Source: Guadua angustifolia | Lineage: Eukaryota; Streptophyta; Magnoliopsida; Poales; Poaceae | Direction: 5' to 3' | Assembly: GCA_036346375.1 (NCBI GenBank) | Contig: CM070508.1 | Location: 11,526,852-11,590,851 of the forward strand | Length of the DNA stretch: 64,000 bases | Shown here: piece after piece, positions 1 through 11,569 of the stretch | Numbering within the stretch: the stretch's first letter is position 1 | How the letters are laid out: each line of letters opens with the position of its first letter | Made by a program: the position numbers and the translations under genes | The notes under the pieces: model-generated | What the model was told of the DNA's origin: nothing | Seen by the model: the letters and a program-made list of their open reading frames with translations, nothing else | Databases searched by the model: none

Positions 1-2
1 TT

Positions 3-281
3 CACGTGTCTCAGTTAAAGAAATGCCTCAGAGTTCCAGAAGAACAGATGCCTTTTGAGAAATTGGATTTAAAAGAAAATCTTTCATATCCGGAGTTTCC
101 TGTCAGAATTTTGGATGAAGCAGAGCGTCGTACCCAAAGCCGTGTGATCAAATTCTGCAAAGTTCAGTGGAGCAACCACTTAGAGAAGGAAGCCACCTGG
201 GAGCGAGAAGAGGATCTGAGAGCAGAATTTCCCGATCTTTTTCCTTCTCCGTTTGAATCTCGGAGTCGAGATTCTCTCTAA
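3..281 (+). CDS. Gypsy pol 3' end: integrase C-terminus with chromodomain (partial)
   Basis: The frame enters from the left edge with no start in the window and ends at TAA 279-281, giving the last 90 or so residues of a Ty3/gypsy polyprotein. The visible segment VQWSNHLEKEATWERE is the chromodomain signature (VxW, then ATWE) found at the integrase C-terminus of chromoviruses, where it directs insertion towards particular chromatin. A polypurine tract (AAGGGGGGTAG) follows directly, then an LTR starting TGTAACATCC, the order expected at the 3' end of a Tekay/Del-type element. The rest of the polyprotein lies outside the window. Lineage is inferred from the chromodomain plus the very long LTR. 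No break is visible in the part present. Confidence 0.85.
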   Translation, partial: HVSQLKKCLRVPEEQMPFEKLDLKENLSYPEFPVRILDEAERRTQSRVIKFCKVQWSNHLEKEATWEREEDLRAEFPDLFPSPFESRSRDSL

Positions 282-293
282 GGGGGGTAGGTT

Positions 294-3200
294 TGTAACA
301 TCCCCGTTTTCAGTTTTTTGTCAAAAATTTAATTTAAATTAATTAATTTAAAGATTTGGAGCTTATTTGGTTTGATTATCTATCCTGGCATCCTTTCCGC
401 TCGAAATCGGAATTTATTCCAAATTCATCTGCAAATTATAAATTCGCTTCAAATCAAATTTAAATTTAAATTCAAATTTCAAATCAAATTCAAATCCGCC
501 ATCGCATTCATTCAATCCGAAATTTAATTCTGAATCCGTTTCTAATTTTAGTCCATTTTCTTTTTGGGTCGCAATCCATTTTCTTTTGGGCCCAAAAGTC
601 TAAAGCCTTTTTCTCTCTCCTCTCCTTCTCTGTGCCCGTGCGCATGCCTGGGATCGATCAGAGCAGCAAGCTCAAAAGTCATCCATGGCCTTCTCTCTCC
701 TTCCAAATTCCCAAAGCCACTCAAGCCAAATTAATTCATCAATCAAATAGGTAACTGCAGCATTGGAATGGCAAGAGTCTGGAGAATCATATCCCTCAGA
801 AAGCTCGCTCTTTCCTCTCCCGAAACGGTCACAATCCGGATCAATCCACGAATCATTTCACCTTCCATATCTCGGCCGTTTCTTCATCTCCTCGCGTGCT
901 CGGGTACTCTATTTGTTCGTCTCGACGTCCCCGTCACGGTGCTTCCTTTACTTCTTCGTTTCATCATCGTTTGGACCTCCAAATTTGAGTAAGAACCTCC
1001 GGCCGACGTCCGTCATCGACGCCGTCAAACCATCTTTCATTCCGATGAGTCAAACCATGCACCAATCGTGTCACATCATGCCTCTTAGCATGTAGATCAA
1101 AAGCCCTCAACCAAATTTTGTTTTCGTTGCAGTTTTGGTCTCCGATTTGTCGTTCGTTCGTCGTCGACCGTTTTGCCGTTCATCGCCAATTTCTTGCAAA
1201 TCGGTAATTCCCAATCCAATTCCTTGCATCCATATACTTATTATATCATGCTCTATCTATTGTGCTCGCTATTTTTGCAAAATTTCGTGAATTAGAAGTT
1301 TTCCCCAAATTCTTGCTCAACCTGTGCCTGCGCGTGTACTAGTCATCTCCATGAACGTCGGACAAAGCTTGTGCCACCGCCGCAGGGGACCTCCCCGGCC
1401 ATGTCCAGCGCGTGCATCCCCTTCGGCCATCCCCATCGCACCCCTCCCCGCCCTCGTCGGTCGCCACCACGTCGCCATTCGCCGTCTCCGTGCAGACTCG
1501 CTTCACGTGGTGGGCTCCGTGGCCCGTCGTCTCGGCCACTCGCTGCTTCCGAGCCTCCACCAGCTTCCCTGACACGCCGCCTGAGTGCGCCCCTCTGCCG
1601 ATCGCCGTTGACTCCGTTCGCCTGCAGCGCCGTCGACCTCGCCGCCATTGCTTGCGTGTGCAAGGCGTCTTGCATGTTGCCATGCCGCTTCGGCCACCAT
1701 GCGCCACCGCCGTCTGTTTCCTTGTCTGGTCTGCCGCTTTGGCCCTAATCGCGGCGCCAAGAGAGGCCGATGCTTCTCTGTTTCCATGGAGAGGATGCAG
1801 GTTGAAGAAGGCTAGGAGAGGATGGCAAGCACCCCACAAGTCATTGAAACAATGGAATTGAAAATCAAGAAAAGAAAGATTAGGGAATATTCTCTCGTTT
1901 CCAATTTTTCCAAACCGAGCACTTTCAAACATTTTTATCTTTGTCATCCGAACTCCGAATCAAGTGATTCAAATTGCTAAATTCGTATAAAACCATCCTC
2001 TATCTCTCAGGATTTTTATTATAATTTTTAGATTTATTTATTTTCTGTTATTTTATTTTATTGTCTCGTTTAGATGCGAGTCAAGATTCCATTATTGTCA
2101 TTGCCAATTCCAAAGAGCTTCGGTCGGCGGCGACTTTGCGACCAGAGGAGGCAAGTCTCCTTGATGCACTTTAATCCTATGTTTTAAAAGTCTTTTTATG
2201 ATTTTATCAAATGCATGGCTAATTTGAGTAAAAAGTGATATTCAAATGGATAGGTTGTTTAGTTAATCCAATCTGTTGATAACTCCTTGCTGATTGTTGT
2301 TCATGCCTTTGTAACCTTAGATTGATTCTCGTTATCATTTATATCATGATTTTCCTTGATTAGAATGGTGGATCGATGCTTAGGTGCAAATTGATTAAAA
2401 TGCCTATTGGGAAAAATGAGTTAAAAATTGTTATGAAAGTGTATTTATAAAATGGTAGCAATGTATTTGCTGTTTTATTTGCAAAATGAAAGGAAAGTGA
2501 AAATGGTTTTGACTTGAGCGGATCGGTCCGATGGGCGGGTGCGGATGGAGCACTGACTTTTGCTTTGCGCAAGTTCCGCTCGAGTCGATTAAGGACCGAC
2601 GCTTATGATTATCCATTCTAAGCAAAACAATACAACCACATGTCCGAAATGGGTATGACCTGGCCGATTAATTTGTAGTAATTTAACTTAGACTCACCGG
2701 ATGGTTGGATGTGGGTGCCGGATGGAGACAGAATGGTTTATTCCCACACGGCGCAAGAGGGGGCTTCTGACTGGGTGGATGGAACCCTTCAGCGGTGAAA
2801 CCGTAGCGGGTCGAGTCAGGTTAAATTGTTACATTGCAAAAGCCTTGTCATGATCTCTCTGCCGACACACCAAAGTAAGTGTGTTAATTGCATGACACTA
2901 AGGGTCGATCATGTCATGTGGGTAAAGTGTACAAACTCTGCAGAGTAAATAAGCTATTCGAATAGCCGTGCTCACGGTCAAGAGCGGGCAAAGAATGCTT
3001 TCATATTGGTAGATTTGGTTTTAATTTAAAAACTGTAGATTTGGGAATTCAGGAGTGGTTAGAACTCTCAGATAAAATTCAGAGCTGGTTGGAACCTGTT
3101 TTAAAATCGTGACGAATGGAGTCATTGAATGGTTTATCACCATCTTTTAAATTGTGCAGATAGAGCATGTATAATAAGTGATGGTGGTTAGAACCATCGC

Positions 3201-3725
3201 TACAAATATTAGTAAATTCAAATGTTACAAATAATTGATAAAACTGCTTTACAAAAATTATACATGTACTATTTAATAAAAATTGCTTTGTGCAAAATGA
3301 ACCATATAAGCCTCTCTTTGGAAAGCCCTGCATGTTGCATAATTTCCTAGACTTGCGGAGTACATTTGTACTCACGTGCTACAATTCAATCTCTTCAGAG
3401 CTGTTTGAGGATGCCGCTGAGGAGGGTGAGTTCTTCGCTTGTGGCTTCGACGAGGGTGAGCCTGAGGAGTAGGTGTGCGTTTCCGATCGTTTGCCTGTGG
3501 CGAATGAGTCGGGCTTTTTATTTGTTGTCTTCCGCTGTGTGATGCTGCAGGCCTTCTGACCTGCGGTTGTAATAAGTGGTCATATGACCAGTACTTCAGT
3601 TTATTATCGTTTAATACAATGTTCTGGTTATGATTATCATTGCTTCACTGTGTGTACTAGCAACTGAGCAGGGACTGGTACGGATATACACAGGAGGTTT
3701 CAGATGGTTAATCTGGGGTCTCACA
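294..3725 (+). mobile_element. 3' LTR of a Tekay/Del-like chromovirus
   Basis: The LTR starts TGTAACATCCCC right after the polypurine tract and ends GGGGTCTCACA, giving a TG...CA repeat of about 3.4 kb. The block at about 2836-2990 (CTCTGCCGACACACCAAAG, then CTCTGCAGAGT, then CTATTCGAATAG) reappears in reverse complement at about 7740-7900 inside the solo LTR of CACTA 1, so the two LTRs belong to related subfamilies. Long GC-rich frames on both strands at 1324-1947 are compositional. The 5' LTR is outside the window, so the target duplication cannot be tested; the next bases are AAATC. Confidence 0.75.
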
Positions 3726-5221
3726 AAATCCAATTTAGGGTTTAGAGCTAGAATTACATAATTTGTATATTTATATTTTTTGTAAACTTTTCACATATAT
3801 TCCTCATAAAAAGGCATTACAATTCTCCACAAAAAAATGGGTATGAAATCTAGTCAAAAAACCTTGCAAATTGGTCCAAAATATCAAAATTTACCGAAAT
3901 CATCGTAGCCAAACATAATTTTCAAATTTCTTCATTTTGGCAAGATTTTGAATTTTGTCCCCAACCAAATTACAAGGTTTCGTGAAATTTCAGCTGGATG
4001 TTTGAACCCTAATGCTTGTTCACTACACATGCTACAAAATTTTGAGGCTCCTAGGGATCGAACCCGGATAGATGAGAATGAACACCCTTGCTTCTACCAC
4101 TAGACCACATGCCCATGCTAGAGTTGCAGATATTGAAAGCAAGGTTAACAATACCATTTCAGCTCGAATTTCGATGACCCGACGATATCAAAATTCACGG
4201 AAAGCAAGCAAAATTCGTCCAAAATTGAACGGTTTGAAAAGTAAAACGAAATTGAAATCTAGTCAAATCGTTGAGTGAATTTCGAACGAAATAGATAAAA
4301 ACCACTCAAAAAATCTTGATTTTTGCGCGGTTTTTGGCAAAAATCAGAGATAGTTGAAAAATGGGAAAATTATTAAAAAAATGGGAAAAAATTGGAAAAA
4401 ATGTTGTAGAATTTGTAAAAAGCCTTTAAAGGCCCAAAAATAGGAAAAATGTAAGAAATATATAAAAAAGTATTGAAAAACATGAAAAAAAATTCCGGCA
4501 TGATCTTTCCTAAATATGGAAAATTTCCGACATGACCTTTGATATATTTTAAACAATTGCAAGTTATAAAGTAGGCATTTAGCAATAATATGCCAACAAA
4601 TAATCTTTCATTTCAATACTACTCATATATCAATCCAACAAGTGCAAAAATAGGCATTCACATAATGGCATACCAATACCATTTACATATCAACACTACT
4701 TACATTTCAATACCTTTTATTTGAAGTTGTGAAGTAGGCATACTTCGTCGTTCTTCTATTGTCACACATATGCTATATTCAACCTATATAAACGGAATGT
4801 AGTAAAAAATTGAGTTGCAATAAAATGAAACATACAAATGAAATAAGATTTCGGCATGATCTTTACTATATTTTAGACAATCTGAAGTTGGAAAGTGGGC
4901 ATTTAACAATAATATGTCAAAAATATCTCCAAACTTCGTTTTGTTCCCAAAAAAATCACACCAAAAGTCATAAAGTATTAATACTAATTTTAGGGAATTT
5001 TTGGATAATTTTTAAAATTTTTTGAATTTTTTGAATTTGAATTTGAACTTAACGGTAAACCGAGCGGTGTCGCTTTTCAAACTGAAGTGGTATAGGCAGT
5101 TTTTGTGAAAACCGAGTTGTTTTCGATAGTTCTTGGAACCCTGATTGAAAGTCTAGGATTTCTTGGATACCCTTTCATCCAAGTCCACTACGAAGATTCA
5201 AAGGCTGGACTTGCTTGATAT
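3726..5221. other. AT-rich repeat DNA without a gene
   Basis: No coding frame of substance is present. The stretch is AT-rich with runs such as TGGGAAAAATTGGAAAAA and contains the tRNA-like sequence at 4047-4116. Its right half (about 4950-5160: TTAATACTAATTTTAGGGAA, then an AAACCGAGCGGT-type block) resembles 47940-48110, so both belong to one dispersed unclassified repeat family. Its left edge is the chromovirus LTR; its right edge is the TAT target duplication of CACTA 1. Confidence 0.5.
4047..4116 (-). other. tRNA-like sequence with A-box and B-box motifs
   Basis: On the minus strand an A-box-like TGGTCTAGTGG (4097-4107) is followed, about 33 bases on, by a perfect B-box GGTTCGATCCC (4054-4064), the spacing of an internal RNA polymerase III promoter. 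The ends do not pair into an acceptor stem, so it is not a functional tRNA. It may be a SINE head or a tRNA-derived piece of the surrounding repeat. No poly(A) tail or target duplication was found. Confidence 0.35.
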
Positions 5222-5480
5222 CACTACACCATGACCCAAATATAATGACAGCATGTCTGTCGGCAAAGGGCATATATAACGTCAGTCGATCTGTCGGGAA
5301 AGGCTTTCCCGACAGACAATCTGTCGAGGAAAGACACATCGTTAAAGACCTTTGCCGACAGACAAAACATTACCGATGCACAATTTGTCCATGATACTAT
5401 ACTTTTAAGCAGACAAATATTTACCGATGCACAATCTTTACCGAGACAAATCTTTGTCGACAGACGGTTTTACGAGAAAT
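5222..5480. repeat. Subterminal repeats, 3' end of CACTA 1
   Basis: At least nine copies of CTGTCGG(N)AAAG or its complement CTTTNCCGACAG are spread over about 250 bp in both orientations. Two meet head to head at 5290-5316 in a perfect palindrome with 13-bp arms and a 1-base spacer. Subterminal repeats of this sort are the binding sites of the TnpA-type protein in En/Spm elements; that role is inferred here from position and from the matching array at the other end. Confidence 0.8.
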
Positions 5481-7008
5481 ACTATTTGCCGGCTGCATTG
5501 TTAGACAAACATAGTGTGTACCATTGCAAACAACATATTTTTGTTTGCATGAATCAATAATATACATTTAACCATACAGTTGAACACATGGAGAGAAAAC
5601 ATAAATGATCATTCAGTACTCCAAGATCACATAGTCCAAAAAGGCATAGACTCATACATGATCATTCAGATTTCATTCCTTATCATAGAATCATAGTCCA
5701 AAAGGTCACATGAATGCATTACACAGATATATGATCATTCAGTAACAATACTAATTGTCCAAAAGATCACATATAATTACTAGTAACATAACTAATTGTC
5801 CAAAAGATCACAAGGGCTAGACCTCTTTTTAACATGTCACTAATTGTCCAAAAGATTAGTCCATCTATATAACTAGCTGGCTATACACTAATTGGATCTC
5901 CACCACTTCACAAAAAATTCCTTTCTAGAAGCCTTTGGACAACATCATTCTGCACACCCAAAAGTTCCTTTCTCGAAGCGCTGATGGTCTCACTCCTGCA
6001 CACCCCTGCAAAAGAATAAGTGATATGGTTATAATCAACAAACAAGAAACTATTAGAAAAACTCTTAGACAAACCCAGAGCAGATGGAGAACAATGACAT
6101 GTATGCTTTCAGAACTACAAAAACTAAAGGACCTGCCAGCAAGGAATTCTAACCAAAAGCTAAAAATATTAACCCGAACCAAGCATCCAGAAAAATGCGC
6201 AACAAGTAGGGCATCAACATCCTTCCAGACCACAAAATTTTGTGCAAGCAATCCCTTCTCTTCAGAACTGGGCGCCACAGAACACAACAAAACTGGAACT
6301 TCAGCAATCAATTCAAACAACGACAGACTCAGGCAGCCGAGAGATCACTCCTCATCACCAGAAAACAGGGCGCCAAAACTTCAGCACCCAGAACAATAGC
6401 GCCAGCTTCGATCAGGCGTCATTCTTCATTACACCCCCAGACACAGTGATAACCATTACTCATGCAGGTGTAGCAAAAAGTAAAAATAGGCATTACTCAT
6501 GTATGAACGGTGAGTTTTCATTAAATCCAATACAAGATAGACTTCAGGTTCATACTTGAAGTTTCAGGACATGCAACAACAGAGAGATTGTCCAAAGGTG
6601 AATTCATTATTTTGAGCAACTAAGTGGTATATGATATGAGTGAAAGGTGTCATGAAAAGTTTCACTCCATGCTACCCTTTGCTAATCCTTATGAAATGAT
6701 TTAGAATCGAGCTAATGAAATTAGTCACCAATGAATATGCATTGTTGTGTGTAATGGCGATCTTTGATTCATTGGAAGTTTCTCTTGCTTAGGTTGGAAT
6801 TATCAGATTTCGATTTTTTTTGTCTTTGTGCATAATTGTTGCAGTGAGATTTACTTTAATTGGTTAGGTAAAGTCGAGACAATCTCATGTGGAAAAGATA
6901 CAATATCTCAAGTCGCATCAAGTCATTCCATTGTAAATGCCAAAAAGCGATTCTTGATTCAGCGACCTCTGTATCCAAGAGGAAAAGACCATCCAACAGA
7001 AGCCCAGT
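5481..7008. other. CACTA 1 3' region, no complete gene
   Basis: This AT-rich stretch lies downstream of the transposase genes on the element's coding strand. It includes repeats of GTCCAAAAGATCACA near 5690-5850 and a possible minus-strand terminal exon (5931-6006) preceded by a good acceptor (TTCTTTTGCAG). Part of it (5981-6036) recurs at 10419-10475 beyond the solo LTR. Nothing else recognisable was seen. Confidence 0.45.
5981..6036 (-). repeat. Direct repeat A1, possible duplicated terminal exon
   Basis: The plus-strand block CTGATGGTCTCACTCCTGCA followed by AAAAGAATAAGTGATATGG is repeated with a few changes at 10419-10475. On the minus strand it reads through a splice acceptor into a short frame ending in a stop near 5931. 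Both copies lie in the 3' half of CACTA 1 and the solo LTR lies between them, so the duplication belongs to the transposon. Confidence 0.45.
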
Positions 7009-10000
7009 TGTCGGGACCCGGATATGCAAATCCGAAACCCTCTGTGTATACTGCACTAGTCCAGGATCACGCTAGTGCACACGTGGAAACATAGATGACA
7101 TATCATTCCATACATCGAAATAACTAAGAAGAAGCAAATTATTATTGAATAAAGCAAACGACCTTATGGTCAAAGTTCATACACCAATGCCTCTTGGCTT
7201 AAGAAACAAGTGAAACTGTTGCAGCGGAAATATAAAAACTTTAGGCCATTCGACATGCCACAGGCAATCGTCTGGGGAACGCCTTTCTAGTCCACGTAGT
7301 CTTCATAGTATTCCTCCTCATCAAAGTCTTCACCACAAATGTCTTCATCGCTTTATGGAATAAGCACCAATAATAAAAAGCGGGGTGAGTATACAACATA
7401 CTCGCAAGTCTCGGAAACTTAATGCAAGTAACTAAATGCATGGCTTAAACAAAGGAAGGCATAATATGGTTCATTTGCGTAAAGCAATAACTTGAATTGA
7501 AATACTGATAAATAGATTGAAGGCGATTAATAAAACAATAATAAATAACTGGTAAATCAATGGTAGACAACATGAACAGAATGACGAGGCATCACCCTAC
7601 ATCATTCGAAACAAGTATCAATCACACAATTCAACAGTATAGCTTGAGACAACAAAACAACAAGTGAATTCCCGTTCACATTCCAACAATTCCCCATTTC
7701 AAGAAATTACTCTATACCCCGTGTGAAATTCCCGGGCTTGTCCATGACCGCGGACACGGCTATTCGAATAGTTTTGACACTCTGCAGAGGTTGTACAACT
7801 TTACCCACAAGACATGATATTCTCCTTACGCCTGGCCATTAGCACACTTCCTTTGGTGTGCCGGCAGAGAAATCATGACAAAGCCTTTACAATGCATGTC
7901 TAAACCCGATCTCGCCCTCTAAGGTTTAGCCCTCGGGGCCCCTCTTGAGCCATGTGAGTCTACCGTTCATCTCGGAACCCACACCAACACATGGCAATAC
8001 TCAAGACTAGACATTGCAAATTAATCGGCTAGGTCCGTCCCATACCGGACTTGTGATTGCAGTTAGGCCCAGTTCAATGGCGCACAAGATTAAGTCCTTA
8101 AATTGTCTCGAGCAAGACAACCACATCCCAATGTGCTAGAAAGCACCCCTTCTTCGCACGATCACTTGCCCGTGGGAAACATTTTGTTCAACCCAAAACC
8201 AATGGCATCCCCGCCATGGTACAACAAGTTTTACAACAATGGTCAATGACCACAATTCCATATCTCATTAAGTCAAGATTAACATTAATTCACAGATGAT
8301 ATGAATCCCATCGGACAACTAAGCATGGCTAAGCATAGCTACGTTAACCCAATGTTGGTATAATGATTATGTCCAACTAGTAATGTACCACCCTAGGGTT
8401 AACAATGGATTCATGGCATTCCAATAATCAAAGGGGCATACTCAATCAGGTGAATAGCTACTCTCATAAACTAGTATTGATACACAAATAGCATGCAATT
8501 GTATAAAACAAAATACTTTTGCAAACATGGGTTCAATATGATCAAAGGTCTACGACTTGCCTTGTTGTTCAAGTGCTGATTCTTGGTCTTCAAAGTCTCC
8601 GTTCGCTCCTTCGGGATTCGCGTCTACCGGAAAATAAAGCAATGAAACCAAATAAATACAAAACAGAGAGGAAAACAACCTCAAAATTGAAAATAAATGG
8701 CTCTGGAATGTAGAGCTCGATTTTACAAAATTTAGAAATTTGAATCGGCTCAATCGGGTTGGACGAAGGAGAACAGGCCTTGGAAGATTTAATTCAGAGA
8801 AAATCAGAAAATTTCGGAAAGGGTGACACGTGTCGGCTTGTGATTGGCTGGGATTTTCGGTTTTTGGAAAATCAAAAAAAAAATAAATGCCGATCGACAT
8901 GCGGGGCCCACATGTCGCTGGCTCGGTCCTGAGACCCAGACCACCGAGAGACAGCAGGTGATGAGGAGGCGTGGTTGACATGGCGCCGAGGTGGCGTGCC
9001 ACCACGGACTCCTTAGGGTCGACGCGGCAATGACGCAGCAGACACGGGCGAAACGACGCCGACGCGGCTGACGAGGCGATGGCGCCACTCGCGACACACA
9101 AAGACGGCCACGCTGGCGAGATCACCGACATCGGATCGGGATCGGGTGGTGGAGAGGTGAGGGCGCTGCGAGGCGCGGCACCATCTGGAAGCGATGGCGA
9201 TGATCGGACGGCCAGAACACGTGACGGGAACGGCGGCGAGGCGGCGCGACGCCGGACACGAAGAAGGCGCGGGCAAACCTACGGAGCGGCGGATTGAGCG
9301 GAAGAGAAAGCGGGTCCGGAAGAGCTCGGCGCGACGAACTTCGATGGTGCAACCGATCACGACGGAGGACGACCGGAGTGGTAAGGAGACGGCGGAGAAG
9401 GCACTTTCGGGATGGTGGCGCACTTGCGAGCGTCTGGTGTGTCGACGGGTCTCGGACGGCAAGAGCTAGGGCAAAATCTTGGCAGCAATGGGAGGCGAAC
9501 CTCGGGCTAGGGTCGTGGCGGCTTTTAAAGTCTTGGGAGGCGTGAAAACGCGGAGACCGAGGAAGGCGGCGTCTTGCGAGGGCTCGCAGCGCTAGGGTTT
9601 TCGGCCGAGGCGCGACGTGGTCTGCATCTCACGCCATCAAGCGCGATGATCCGACGGCAGGACGACGGCGGCGAGGCTGGGCCAAGTAACGCAGAAAATG
9701 GGCGGGAGGAGGAATAGTGATGGGCCACGAAGGATTCGGTCCAAATAGATTTTTGGAAATAAAAACGATTTTCCAATTAAAATAAATTCGAGAAATTCAA
9801 ATAACTCCAAATAATTCAAATAAATAGCAATTAAATTCAGAAAAATATCCAAAAATACAGAAAAATTCCTTGGAGCACAAGGAACCCAACAAAAACTGGA
9901 AACCTTTAGTTTGATGCCTAGATTAATCTAATTAAATCTTTTCATTATTTAGAAAATTCAAATTAAGCTGTAATTAATTCAAGAAAATGCAAATGGTTCA

Positions 10001-10045
10001 CTTTTGATTTTAAACATTCCAAAACTCAAATTTTGGGATGTTACA
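7009..10045 (-). mobile_element. Solo LTR of a Tekay/Del-like chromovirus inside CACTA 1
   Basis: Read on the minus strand, the unit starts TGTAACATCCC at 10045 and ends CCGGGTCCCGACA at 7009. It is flanked by a perfect 5-bp target duplication CCAGT (7004-7008 and 10046-10050), and no internal retroelement sequence is present, which is the signature of recombination between the two LTRs of a full element. It shares a conserved block (CTCTGCCGGCACACCAAAGG and CTATTCGAATAG) with the LTR at 294-3725 but ends differently. Long frames at 8550-9776 lie in its GC-rich central part on both strands and show no recognisable domain. Confidence 0.92.
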
Positions 10046-10050
10046 CCAGT

Positions 10051-11569
10051 TCTAATAGTTTTCTCTACATGCATCTCCTCTCATTTTGCAGCAACAACAG
10101 TGTGCAACCAGAAAAGATACAAGTTTCTCTGAGGTGAAAGTTTATCCTTTTTTGTTTAAATCTGTGGAAGCTTATGTTAATTGGCAAACACCCTTCACAG
10201 TATTAATTTGTTGTATAGCAAGATGACTACTGACTATATTTCTAAAAAAAATTCCAGATTTTGTTCCATAGAAAGTTGCAGCCAGAGATGCTTTGAAGGC
10301 AACGGCTCTCAAGCAATTGTAACAGGATATTAGTAATCTATGAGGCATGCTAGGTTTTTCTATAATGTGTGCAGCATTTAGGTTAAGTATTAGGTACCTT
10401 TCTCAGTTAGCACCTGATGGTCTCACTCCGCACACCTCGTAAAAGAATAGGTGATATGGTTATGAGACAAAGCAATGATGGGTGATTAATTGTTAGTTGA
10501 CATATATATATATATGTATAAAAGTATAGAAATTTAGCATCAATATACGTTAACAATGATAATTAATGGATGTGCATGCATAAAAGTAATCAAGAAATTC
10601 ATAGATATTATATGATAACAGTAAAAGAATAAGACACATCATGCATGCATTTATTTATTTATTCTTGAAAAACACTTTATTGATTATCTGTGGTAGCATT
10701 GTGCTAGAGTTGAGAAAACCTTAGTTCATTAATCATTTTCGAGCAAGCTCGAGTTTATCACTTCCTCAGTTTCAGTCAACAAAACTTTACAAAGAAATCA
10801 CCAAAAGCTACCAAACCAAACAGAAGCAACTTTTGCTATTTCGCTAATTTGCTCCAACAAGCAAAATGATCCCTATCCTTTGCCGAATAATCAATGCAGC
10901 TCTCATCTTTTGCCAAATAGTCGAAATCATCAAGTGCACACTGACATAAGAAAAGAACCATGAGCTTTATCACAATTCGCCCAGCAAGATACAAGTTATA
11001 AAGATCTAATACGTTAAAATGCTACCCTTCACTGCAAGATACAAGTATGGTATTACTCATGTTGTCAATGTTCCCAAGTGCTACAATTCAGAGCAGCCAA
11101 AAATATTTTTGGTTGTAAAAAAACTCAAACCCATAACAACAGAAGCAGTTTGCATGCCATAGGCAGTTCATAAACAGTATTATGAGGTTCAACAAACAGT
11201 TAGATATGAAGCAGAAAGTTGAACTAGAAATAAAGCACCTGAAGGGAAAATTGCAAGTGGTAAGTTTCTTTGTAGAAATATAGAGCAAGTCTTTTAATTA
11301 AGTGGATTATATGCTATTAGTGCTATGTTTTTCAGCATTGATCAACACTAAATTATATCCACTACAAGGTAGGCAACTTTTCCCGACGGGTAGAAACAAA
11401 TGGTGATAGTTCTAAAACTCACGGGATTACTAAACCTCTGGAAAGTAAAGATTGTTTGTGACTATACTGTGCCTTGGAATGAGTTGACTTCTTGGGAGCT
11501 CTCATTGCCATTGTCAACATCACATAGTTAGCATTTGAAGGTTACCATTACAACTAAAAAGAAATAGTA
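10051..11569. other. CACTA 1 non-coding stretch with second copy of direct repeat A1
   Basis: No gene is seen. The stretch resumes CACTA 1 directly after the solo LTR. It carries the second A1 copy (10419-10475), a short TA microsatellite near 10503-10514 and AT-rich sequence between the transposase_24 gene and the element's 3' terminus. Confidence 0.5.

Noticed and set aside
1324..1947. Frames of 110-202 aa on both strands
   Set aside because: They lie within the chromovirus 3' LTR, in a short GC-rich stretch; compositional.
4047..4116. A functional tRNA gene
   Set aside because: The boxes are present, but acceptor and anticodon stems do not pair, so it was kept only as a tRNA-like sequence.
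8550..9776. Long frames up to 193 aa on both strands
   Set aside because: They lie inside the solo LTR and overlap each other on both strands without recognisable domains.
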